Source of the DNA: Acidimicrobiia bacterium
GTDB taxonomy: Bacteria > Actinomycetota > Acidimicrobiia > Acidimicrobiales > Poriferisodalaceae
Length of the DNA stretch: 64,000 bases
Reading direction: 5' to 3'
Assembly: GCA_022827265.1 (NCBI GenBank)
Contig: JAJDTF010000034.1
Span: forward strand, 1 to 64,000
The notes beneath the pieces were generated by a model. It was not told where the DNA came from, made no database searches, and saw only the letters and a program-made list of their open reading frames with translations. Numbering within the stretch: the first letter of the stretch is position 1; every line of letters starts with the position of its first letter. Both the position numbers and the translations under genes were made by a program. Positions 1 to 7,365 of this stretch are shown in pieces.

Positions 1-109
1 GCGCCAGGCTCCACTTCAGCCGCTCGGTCTGGAGCGCTCGGATCTCGGGGATCGGTGCATTCTCGATGGGATGCAATCCCCGACCGGCGGTGGGCTCGAA
101 CTTGGGCAT
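1..109 (-). CDS. paaK: Phenylacetate-CoA ligase-like protein, N-terminal fragment
   Basis: Only the first 36 codons lie in the window; the gene runs off the left edge. The ATG at 109-107 is preceded on the minus strand by an AGAGGAAG ribosome-binding site at good spacing. The visible residues include IENAPIPEIRALQTERLKWS, which resembles the usual N-terminus of PaaK-type AMP-forming ligases (IE-x-x-S/P-x-x-E-I-x-x-L-Q-x-E-R-L). Such enzymes activate phenylacetate or related aryl acids to CoA thioesters in the cytoplasm. It is divergent from the luciferase-like gene starting at 291. The call rests on a short stretch and family memory, so another ligase of the ANL superfamily is possible. Confidence 0.5.
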   Translation of the reverse strand, partial: MPKFEPTAGRGLHPIENAPIPEIRALQTERLKWSLA

Positions 110-290
110 CTGGCGCTTCCTCTTGTTGTCGGCGGATGGCAGCTCTCGGCGAACGCTGGCCCCGATGGTGCCCGTTCAGATGATGGCAGGGGCACCAGCT
201 TCCTAGTGTTGCAGTCCGCGGCGCCGCTGCCGCCGGGCGCAGCAGCGCTCCCGTACCGTCACTTCCCGGAGGCCGACCGGCTGATGCTCC

Positions 291-1433
291 ATGACTGACT
301 TCCGTTTCACGATCCTCGTGGTGCCGTACATGCGCCGTCGCGGCGAGCAGATCGGCCTGGCCGGGTCGATGCCCGAGCGCTGGCAGACCCTCATGGATCA
401 CGTGCGGACCCAGATGCAGTTCGCCGAGTCGGTGGGGTACGACGGCTTCGCCATGACCGAGCAGCACATGCAGGTGGAAGGCATCGAGACCACCACCAAC
501 CCGCTGTTCTGGGATTACTTCGTGGCCCAGCACACCGAGCGGATGCGGGTGGGCCAGCTCGGCATGAACCTCACCGCTGTCAACCCGATCCAGCTCGCCG
601 AGAACATCGCCATGCTCGACCACTTCACCGGCGGGCGCACTTTCGTGGGCTTCACGCGTGGCAACACACCGCGCTGGACCGGCACGTTCGGCCAGCACTT
701 GGGCATCACCTCCACCGAGTCCGACAAATCGGAGGCCGACCAGCGCAGCCGCCGGGCCCTGTACGAGAACTGGCACCTCATCAAGTCGCTGTGGACCCAG
801 GACAAGGTGTCGATCCAGGGCGAGTTCTGGCAGGCCCCGCCCGAGATGGAATGGCACTTCCCGCCGACCGACGACTTCGACCCGACGGCGGTCGACGAGA
901 ACAAGACGCTGCGCGAGATCGGCATCGTGCCCCGGCCGCTGCAGCAGCCGCACCCGCCGGTGTACGCACCGTTCAGCTACAGCATGGAAACGTCGAAGTT
1001 CTGGGCACGCGAGGGCGGCAAGATGGTCAGCTTCGTGGCGCCCGAGCGGCAGAGCTTCATCGGCACAGCGCTCGACGTCTACCTCGAGGAAGCGCACAGC
1101 TCGGGGCGCGACACCACGCCGGCCGATGCGCTGGCGATCGGCGGCCACCTCACGATGGGCCGCACGCCCGCCGAGGGCGCCGACCTGTACGCCGGCTTCG
1201 AAGAGCTGTTCAACTGGGCCTACAACGCACCGCCCTACGTGGTGCCGATGGGGCGGGTGTGGCGAGGCAGCCGGGAGGAAGAACTCGACCATGTCGCCTC
1301 GCTGCACGAGGAGTTCGGCGTCACCGAGTTCTTCCTGTGGCATCACGTCGGCTACTTCGAACAGGACCAGGAACTCGCGATGCTCAACGAGTTCGCCGAG
1401 GGCGTCATCGCTCCCCTGCGAGCAGGCGCCTGA
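291..1433 (+). CDS. Luciferase-like (LLM class) flavin-dependent oxidoreductase
   Basis: A 380-residue protein of the bacterial luciferase/F420-dependent monooxygenase superfamily (TIM barrel). The segments FAESVGYDGFAMTEQHM near residue 45 and AENIAMLDHFTGGRTFVGFTRG near residue 105 are hallmark positions of the family. It is expected to use reduced FMN or F420 on a small organic substrate in the cytoplasm; the substrate cannot be told. The nearest purine-rich stretch (GGAGG at 267-271) is about 19 nt from the ATG, so the leader may be atypical. It is longer than the 280-300 residue F420 subfamily and closer to the alkanal monooxygenase-like group. One of four family members in the window, each in a different neighbourhood. 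Confidence 0.9.
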   Translation: MTDFRFTILVVPYMRRRGEQIGLAGSMPERWQTLMDHVRTQMQFAESVGYDGFAMTEQHMQVEGIETTTNPLFWDYFVAQHTERMRVGQLGMNLTAVNPIQLAENIAMLDHFTGGRTFVGFTRGNTPRWTGTFGQHLGITSTESDKSEADQRSRRALYENWHLIKSLWTQDKVSIQGEFWQAPPEMEWHFPPTDDFDPTAVDENKTLREIGIVPRPLQQPHPPVYAPFSYSMETSKFWAREGGKMVSFVAPERQSFIGTALDVYLEEAHSSGRDTTPADALAIGGHLTMGRTPAEGADLYAGFEELFNWAYNAPPYVVPMGRVWRGSREEELDHVASLHEEFGVTEFFLWHHVGYFEQDQELAMLNEFAEGVIAPLRAGA

Positions 1434-1524
1434 GCCGCACTGCGGACGACGTCATGCATCGCTCTGCGCGCCCATCGCAAGATCGCCGCCCAGCCGCCGC
1501 GCGCACGAACAGCACCGCCGCCCC

Positions 1525-2151
1525 ATGACCGAAGCAACTGGCCCAAGGCGACTCCGGGGCGTTGCAGCGCTCGACAGCCGACGCCGCGCCGTCGTCGTGG
1601 CGATGGCGTTCAAGGCGGCGCTGGCGCTGTGCTTCGTGGCGGCCATCGCCGTTCCGCTCGACCACCTCGAAGGCAAGGGCATGGCGTTCCGGTTCCCGCT
1701 GTTCATGCTGTCGGCGGTGGTGGTGCCGCTGGCGTGGCGCGGACGGTTCCGGCCCTACCCGGCGACGGCCGATGTGCTGATCGTGGCCCCGTTCCTGATC
1801 GACACGCTCGGCAACCTGGCGTACATCTACGACACGTTCGACGCCACCGACGACGTGTTGCACACGCTCAACTGGATCCTGCTCGTCGGCGCATTCCACG
1901 CTTGGCGCTACCGCCGCGGCGGGGCCGCAAATCGCCTGTCACGGGGCGATGCCTGGCTGCTCGGCGCCGGACTCGGAGCACTCGCCATCGTGGGCTGGGA
2001 AGCGGCCGAGTGGATCGTGGCTGAGACCGGTGCAGGAGGCGGCCTCGACCTCACCTACGACGACACCGTCGCCGATCTCGTCCTGTCCACCGCCGGCGGC
2101 ATGATCGGCTCCGCCCTCGCCGTCACCCTCTTCCCGGCGCACCCCCGCTGA
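1525..2151 (+). CDS. Small polytopic membrane protein (DUF2238/YjdF-like)
   Basis: A 208-residue protein with about six hydrophobic segments. The second half carries acidic motifs inside or next to the membrane spans: DATDDVLHTLNW, GWEAAEW and LTYDDTVADL. This pattern of paired Asp/Glu near helices resembles the DUF2238 (YjdF) family of inner-membrane proteins of unknown role. The ATG at 1525 has no clear ribosome-binding site; a second in-frame ATG lies at 1603 just before the first hydrophobic segment. It follows the luciferase-like gene by 91 bases on the same strand. Family assignment is by motif memory; the membrane nature is plain from the sequence. Confidence 0.7.
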   Translation: MTEATGPRRLRGVAALDSRRRAVVVAMAFKAALALCFVAAIAVPLDHLEGKGMAFRFPLFMLSAVVVPLAWRGRFRPYPATADVLIVAPFLIDTLGNLAYIYDTFDATDDVLHTLNWILLVGAFHAWRYRRGGAANRLSRGDAWLLGAGLGALAIVGWEAAEWIVAETGAGGGLDLTYDDTVADLVLSTAGGMIGSALAVTLFPAHPR

Positions 2152-2190
2152 TTCGTATCGCCGGATTGCCGCCAGCCGGTGGCCCGATGG

Positions 2191-3351
2191 CTACAGGGTG
2201 CGGAGGCGCTCTATGGCTCTGTCGAGAACGTCGTGCTGCTTGCAGAAGGCGAAGCGGACGAGGTGGCGGCCCTCGTGGACGTTGTCGTACATGACGACGT
2301 TCGGCACCGCTGCGACGCCGATGCGTTCGGGCAGGCCCCAGCAGAACTCGATGCCGTCGTCGTGGCCGATCGAGCGAATGTCGGCAGTGATGAAATAGGT
2401 GCCAGACGGCTCGAAGACCTCGAGGCCGGTCGAGCGCAGGCCCTCGGACAGCCGGTCTCGCTTGGCGCGCAGATCCTCGGCTTGGGCTGTGAAGTAGTCG
2501 TCGCCGAGATCCAGCCCGGCGGCGATGGCATGCTGGAACGGCCCGCCGCTGACGTAGGTCAGCCATTGCTTGGCCGTGCGCACTGCCGCTACCAGCTCCG
2601 GGCGGGCGCAGACCCAGCCGATCTTCCAGCCGGTGACGGCGAAGGTCTTGCCGCCGCTGGAGATCGTGACCGTGCGGTCGGCCATGCCGGGCAGCGTCGC
2701 GATGGGAATGTGCTCGCCGTCGAACACCAGGTGCTCGTACACCTCGTCGGTGACCACGATGAGATCTCGCTCGATGGCCAACGCCGCGATGGCCTCCAGC
2801 TCCGCCCGGCTGAACACCTTGCCGGTCGGGTTGTGCGGGCTGTTGAGCACCAGCATGCGGGTGCGCGGCGTGACCGCCGCCGCCAGCTCGTCGGGATCGA
2901 AGCCGTAGCCGGGCGGGCGCAGCGTGACCACCTTGCGCACGGCGCCTGCCATGGAGATCACGGCGCCGTAGAGGTCGTACCAGGGCTCGAACGTGAGCAC
3001 GTCGTCGCCCACTTCGGTCAGCGCCAGGATGCTCGCGGCCAACGCCTCGCTCGCACCCGCCGTGATGAGCACCTCGCTGTCGGGGTCGACCTCCATGCCC
3101 CAGAACCGCTTCTGGTGCCGGGCGACGGCGTGGCGCAGCTCAGCGATGCCGATGCCCGGCGGGTACTGGTTTGCTGCACCGCTGCGTATCGCTGCGACCG
3201 CTGCCTCGAGCACCTCGGTCGGCCCGTCGGTGTCGGGGAAGCCCTGGCCCAGGTTGATGGCACCAGTGCGAACCGCCAGCGCCGACATCTCGGCGAAGAT
3301 CGTCGACTGGTAGCCCTGCAGGCGCGAGCTCAAGTACGGCAGCCGTGCCAT
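2191..3351 (-). CDS. dapC: PLP-dependent class I/II aminotransferase, DapC-like
   Basis: A 386-residue fold-type I aminotransferase. Visible motifs are NLGQGFPDTDGP near residue 33, LNSPHNPTGKVF near 170, TDEVYEHLVF near 200 and the PLP-lysine region SSGGKTFAVTGWKIGW near 230. The length and these stretches closely resemble mycobacterial N-succinyldiaminopimelate aminotransferase (Rv0858c type), which makes N-succinyl-LL-2,6-diaminopimelate in lysine and cell-wall synthesis. The same subfamily also holds kynurenine and methionine aminotransferases, so the exact amino donor is not settled. The gene stands alone, convergent with the membrane protein upstream and separated by 18 bases from the predicted lipoprotein gene. 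Confidence 0.85.
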   Translation of the reverse strand: MARLPYLSSRLQGYQSTIFAEMSALAVRTGAINLGQGFPDTDGPTEVLEAAVAAIRSGAANQYPPGIGIAELRHAVARHQKRFWGMEVDPDSEVLITAGASEALAASILALTEVGDDVLTFEPWYDLYGAVISMAGAVRKVVTLRPPGYGFDPDELAAAVTPRTRMLVLNSPHNPTGKVFSRAELEAIAALAIERDLIVVTDEVYEHLVFDGEHIPIATLPGMADRTVTISSGGKTFAVTGWKIGWVCARPELVAAVRTAKQWLTYVSGGPFQHAIAAGLDLGDDYFTAQAEDLRAKRDRLSEGLRSTGLEVFEPSGTYFITADIRSIGHDDGIEFCWGLPERIGVAAVPNVVMYDNVHEGRHLVRFAFCKQHDVLDRAIERLRTL

Positions 3352-3369
3352 GTCGCGGAGGCTAGGCGG

Positions 3370-4986
3370 CTACTGGTAGGAGACGAACAACGGAGACGGT
3401 GTCTGAGCCAGCACCTGTGCCGCGGTGGGTGTGGGGAAGTCTTCGTCGTAGAAGTTCTTCCAGCCCCAGTAGAAGCGATGGGCGTCTGGCTCGCCGGTCA
3501 GCGCATTCCATGTGCTGTATTTGGTGTTGATCGGACCCTGCCCGTCCATGTGGATCATCACCGCGAGTTCCGCTGGGGTCTCGATGAGCTCGCGGTTGGT
3601 GATCATCGAGAAGCGGAACTGGTGCAGGATCAACAGCTTCTGAGGCAGGGCCTCCTCGCGGACGAGGCCGGACAGCCACCTGACGACCTGGTTGATCTCG
3701 GCAGCATCGACCGTGCCGATCTGCTGCAGATGCACCTCGCCGGGCCGCAATCGCCATTCGGGGTCGAGCGCCAGCCCGACGTGCGGGCGCCGCAGGAATT
3801 CCTCGTAGTGCTTGGCCTGCGTCAGGAAATCGGTTCGGCCCGACTGCAGGTCGAGCACGACATACATGTCGTGGGCAGCCGCCGCCTCGATCCAGGGCCT
3901 GATGTCGTCGAGCGCGGTCTCGTTGGAGTAATCGCCGTCACGGCCGGCCCTGGCTGACGCAACGGTGGCGATGATCTCGAAGGCGAGCACCACGTCGGAT
4001 CCGTCAGCGTCGTAGCCCTCCGCGATGGACGCGAGGCGCGCCACGCCCTCGGTTGGGTTCTGCTCGCCCAGCACACCGAGCTGCGACGTCGACGGGTGGC
4101 CGTACATGGCTACGAGGCGGCGAGCGCGGCCAGGCTCGAACATGAGCAGGCCGCCTCCGGGCACTTCGTCGCCACGACGGACGACTTCCAGCTGCCACGC
4201 TGCCTCGGGGCCGAGGTCCACCTGCAACTCCACCTGAGCAGCGTCACGCAGCATGGCGCGATCGGCCCCAGGCAGAGCCCGCAAGTCGTCGCCCGCCGTC
4301 ACCGTCAGCGCTGCTGCGCCTATCTGGCTTGCGAGAGTGCCGAACACCGCAGCTTGCTCGGCATTGCCGACGATCCACACCCGCTCGTGGGGAGCATCTC
4401 GATGCGGCAGCGTTGCGGTCGGGTTGACGGGAACCCACTCGATGTCGAAGCCGGTGAGCCGTTGGGAGAGACGCTGCTCGTTGAAGCCCGCCGCCACGAT
4501 CCGCTCCGGCGCGAGCCGCTGAATCTCGGTCATCGGCTCGGCTGCCGACCACGACTCGATCAGCAGCAGCGGTCCGTCGATCCCGCGTGCGGCCAGCGTG
4601 AGGATCGCCTCGGAATCATCGGCGAATGCGAGCCCTATCTCATCGGCGCACTCGTAGAGCGCACGCGATATCTGGACGCTCGCGAGCACCACGTTGGCGT
4701 TGTCGATCGACAGGCCGGCCGCGGCATCCCGCGGCGAACAGTCGCGGACGGTCGTCGCAGGCGGATCGGTCGAGTCCGGCACCCGGGCCGCGCTCGTCTC
4801 GGCAGCCGCGCCGCCCTCCGCTTCCGCCGTGCTGGTCCCGATCGGCTCAGATGTCTCCAGCGTCTCCAAACCGATGCGAGTACACGCGCCCACGGCGACA
4901 ACGGCAAGCAACATGGCCGCGCCTAGCCTGAGCAGCCGAGCAGCCTCCCGGACGGAAGCAGGTCGACGGTGCAAGCCCGTGAGCAT
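3370..4986 (-). CDS. Predicted lipoprotein of unknown function
   Basis: A 538-residue protein. The ATG at 4986 is followed by a basic stretch, a hydrophobic core and a lipobox-like VAVGAC near residue 35, so it is probably exported and lipid-anchored. A low-complexity Thr/Glu/Ala linker follows. The middle (for example LAPERIVAAGFNEQRLSQRL) has the rhythm of cell wall-binding repeat type 2 modules, while the C-terminal third (VVLDLQSGRTDF, LALDPEWRL, FRFSMITNRELI, IHMDGQGP) looks like a beta/alpha-barrel with charged residues at strand ends. I do not recognise a catalytic set. A TTG four codons upstream (4998) is an alternative start. Confidence 0.65.
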   Translation of the reverse strand: MLTGLHRRPASVREAARLLRLGAAMLLAVVAVGACTRIGLETLETSEPIGTSTAEAEGGAAAETSAARVPDSTDPPATTVRDCSPRDAAAGLSIDNANVVLASVQISRALYECADEIGLAFADDSEAILTLAARGIDGPLLLIESWSAAEPMTEIQRLAPERIVAAGFNEQRLSQRLTGFDIEWVPVNPTATLPHRDAPHERVWIVGNAEQAAVFGTLASQIGAAALTVTAGDDLRALPGADRAMLRDAAQVELQVDLGPEAAWQLEVVRRGDEVPGGGLLMFEPGRARRLVAMYGHPSTSQLGVLGEQNPTEGVARLASIAEGYDADGSDVVLAFEIIATVASARAGRDGDYSNETALDDIRPWIEAAAAHDMYVVLDLQSGRTDFLTQAKHYEEFLRRPHVGLALDPEWRLRPGEVHLQQIGTVDAAEINQVVRWLSGLVREEALPQKLLILHQFRFSMITNRELIETPAELAVMIHMDGQGPINTKYSTWNALTGEPDAHRFYWGWKNFYDEDFPTPTAAQVLAQTPSPLFVSYQ

Positions 4987-5122
4987 GGGGAGGCGCAAGA
5001 TCGCGGGGTATCAGAGAGTCCGACGCACGGCAGACACGCAAGAAAGCGCTTGCGCAGTACCGGACGAGAGTGCAGCCGTCACGGCCCCGGAAACTAGTGA
5101 CTACGGCGGCAATACTGGCGGC

Positions 5123-6334
5123 ATGCCGACACCTGAGCTCAACCCCCACGTGCCCGCCCGCTACGACACTGCCGCTGTCGACCTCGCTTCGGTCGACGGC
5201 GTGCTGTCGACCACCCGGTCGGTGCGGCTGCGGCTCGATCTGGAACGTGAGGTCCCCCATGACGTCGTGCTCGACTGCATCGACGTCGCCGAGCAGGGTC
5301 CTGGCGGCGGCAACCAGGCCAGCCGGCGGTGGCTGCTGATCCGTGATCCCCAGCAGCGCCAGGCCATCGGCGACATGTACAACTCGATCGTCGGCGCGTT
5401 CATGAAGCAGGGGCGCGACGCGACTGCGGGAACCGGGCACCCGATGGAGCAGGTGATGAAGTCGGCGTATCACCTTGCGGAGCACCTCGCGGAGGTGCCG
5501 GTGATCGTCATCCCGTGCGTCTGGGGGGTACACGACGACAGCGGCAAACCGGGCCTGTTCGACTCGGTGCTGCAGTCGGCATGGAGCTTCTGCCTCGCTG
5601 CTCGTGCCAGGGGCCTCGCCACTGCGTGGACCACCGCGATTCTCAACAAGGAAGACGAGCTGCGCGAGGTGCTCGGCATCCCCGAGGGAGTCACGCCGGT
5701 GGCACTGCTACCGCTGGCCTATGCGAAGGGCACCGAGTTCGGCTCCGTGCCACGCCGGCGCGCCAACGAGATCGCCTACGTGGACGGCTGGGGCCGTACC
5801 TGGGAAGCTCGGGGCGGCGAGACGGCTGCCCGGTCGCTGGGCGAAGGGCCCGGCGCCACCGTCGAAGTCGACATCGACGCATCCGCCGAACGAGTGTGGG
5901 AGATCGTCAGCGACATCAACGCCGGGGCCGACTTCTCCGAGGAATTCGTGCGGGCCGAGTGGGCCCCGGGCTACGACGGGCCGGCCGCCGGCGCCAAGTT
6001 CATCGGCCACAACCAGCACCCCGCCATTGGCGAGTGGAACATCGATCTCACCGTCACCGAGTACGAGCCGAACGTGCTGTTCGGCTGGGCGACCGGCGAG
6101 ACCGAAGAGGTCGCCGGTGCCCGGTGGCGCTACGAGATCGATGTGCTGCATGGCCAGCGCTGCCGGCTGCGCCACACCGTGCGGATCGGTCCGGGCGAAT
6201 CGGGCCTCTCGGTGGCGATCACGGCGATGCCCGACAAGGAGCCTCGCATCCTGTCCCGCCGCCAGGACGAGCACTTGGCGAACATGGCGCGCTGCGTGGA
6301 GGGCATCAAGGCGCTCGCCGAGGGCAGCGCTTGA
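5123..6334 (+). CDS. Nitroreductase-SRPBCC two-domain fusion protein
   Basis: A 403-residue protein in two parts. Residues about 20-235 form a nitroreductase-family FMN domain (CIDVAEQGPGGGNQASRRWL binding segment, SAWSFCLAARARGLATAW helix, and the VLGIPEGVTPVALLPLAYA end). Residues about 255-400 are an SRPBCC/polyketide-cyclase-like ligand pocket (GATVEVDIDASAERVWEIVS, then EWNIDLTVTEYEPNVLFGWA). The first part would reduce or oxidise a substrate with flavin; the second would bind a hydrophobic small molecule. The fusion is unusual: the domains are normally separate. The start was taken at the ATG at 5123, because the nitroreductase fold begins soon after; codons upstream of it do not look protein-like. 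Its stop overlaps the next gene's start. Confidence 0.85.
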   Translation: MPTPELNPHVPARYDTAAVDLASVDGVLSTTRSVRLRLDLEREVPHDVVLDCIDVAEQGPGGGNQASRRWLLIRDPQQRQAIGDMYNSIVGAFMKQGRDATAGTGHPMEQVMKSAYHLAEHLAEVPVIVIPCVWGVHDDSGKPGLFDSVLQSAWSFCLAARARGLATAWTTAILNKEDELREVLGIPEGVTPVALLPLAYAKGTEFGSVPRRRANEIAYVDGWGRTWEARGGETAARSLGEGPGATVEVDIDASAERVWEIVSDINAGADFSEEFVRAEWAPGYDGPAAGAKFIGHNQHPAIGEWNIDLTVTEYEPNVLFGWATGETEEVAGARWRYEIDVLHGQRCRLRHTVRIGPGESGLSVAITAMPDKEPRILSRRQDEHLANMARCVEGIKALAEGSA

Positions 6335-7365
6335 CGAGAGACCTGACTGTCGGTCGCTGGGCCCCGAGCCCCACAGGCGACCTGCATCTGGGCAACCTGC
6401 GCACCGCGCTGCTGGCATGGCTGTTCGCCCGCACTGTCGGCGGGCGCTTCCTGTGGCGCTTCGAAGATCTCGACAGCGCCGTGCGTCCGCAGTTCTACGA
6501 CTCGCAGCTGCGCGATTGCGCCGCGCTGGGGCTCGACTGGGACGGCGAGCCAGTTCGCCAGAGCGACCGCCTGGATCTCTACCGCGACGCAATCAGCGAC
6601 CTGCGCCGGCGCGGGCTCACCTACGCGTGCTTCTGCACCCGGCGGGAGATAGCCGAAGCCGCGGCAGCCCCGCACGGGCCGTCACCCGAAGGCACCTACC
6701 CGGGCACCTGTCGGCACCTGACACCGGCTGAGCGAGAGCAGCGTCGCAGCAGCGGCCGACCTCCAGCGACTCGACTGCGCGTCGAGACCGCAGCCAATGC
6801 CGGCAACGGCACGTGTGCCGAGACGCCTCGAGCGAATCGGAAGGGCGACACCACGACCTTGCAGCTCACCGTCACCGACCGTCAACTCGGTCAGCATGCC
6901 GGCATCGTCGACGACTTCGTGATCCAGCGCGGCGACGGCACCCCGGCCTACAACCTCGCGGTCGTCGTGGACGATGCCGCGCAGGGCGTGAACCAGGTCG
7001 TGCGGGGCGACGACCTGCTGCCGTCCACGCCGCGCCAGGTGCATCTGGCGCGCCTGCTCGGACTGAATCCTCCGTCCTACGCCCACGTGCCGCTGGTGCT
7101 CGGCCCGCAAGGCCGCCGCCTCGCCAAACGAGACGGCGCCGTCACCTTGCGGGACCGGTCGGCACTCGGCGAGACGCCAATCGACGTCGTCAACCTGCTG
7201 CTGAAGAGCCTTGAACTCGACCCGCTCACGAGCCTCGATGATCTCGCCGAGACAGCACAGCGCTTCGACCCGACGACCCTGCCACGACAACCCTGGCGGT
7301 ACGAGTCCGCTGCGGGCGCAGGTTCCGGCGGCGCTACTCCATCACCCGGAGCTGGCCCGGAATGA
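6331..7365 (+). CDS. gluQ: Glutamyl-Q tRNA(Asp) synthetase
   Basis: A 344-residue truncated class I glutamyl-tRNA synthetase that lacks the anticodon-binding domain. It loads glutamate onto queuosine in tRNA(Asp). The HIGH-type motif is GDLHLGN (residues 16-22) and the KMSKS-type motif is RLAKRDG near residue 254. CFC near residue 99 and YPGTC near residue 119 give the zinc ligands typical of this family. The likely start is a TTG at 6331 whose last bases form part of the preceding gene's TGA, implying translational coupling. It is somewhat longer than the usual 290-310 residues; a short Ala/Arg/Thr-rich insert lies near residue 165. The 3' end overlaps the convergent ABC permease gene by 32 bases. 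Confidence 0.88.
   Translation: MTRDLTVGRWAPSPTGDLHLGNLRTALLAWLFARTVGGRFLWRFEDLDSAVRPQFYDSQLRDCAALGLDWDGEPVRQSDRLDLYRDAISDLRRRGLTYACFCTRREIAEAAAAPHGPSPEGTYPGTCRHLTPAEREQRRSSGRPPATRLRVETAANAGNGTCAETPRANRKGDTTTLQLTVTDRQLGQHAGIVDDFVIQRGDGTPAYNLAVVVDDAAQGVNQVVRGDDLLPSTPRQVHLARLLGLNPPSYAHVPLVLGPQGRRLAKRDGAVTLRDRSALGETPIDVVNLLLKSLELDPLTSLDDLAETAQRFDPTTLPRQPWRYESAAGAGSGGATPSPGAGPE

Noticed and set aside
71-298. A 75-residue plus-strand frame at the left edge
   Set aside because: The opposite strand here shows a ribosome-binding site and a ligase-like N-terminus, which explains the first 109 bases better.
2179-3957. A 592-residue plus-strand open frame
   Set aside because: It lies opposite the aminotransferase and lipoprotein genes, which have clear family motifs; the frame is a GC-driven shadow with no recognisable domain.
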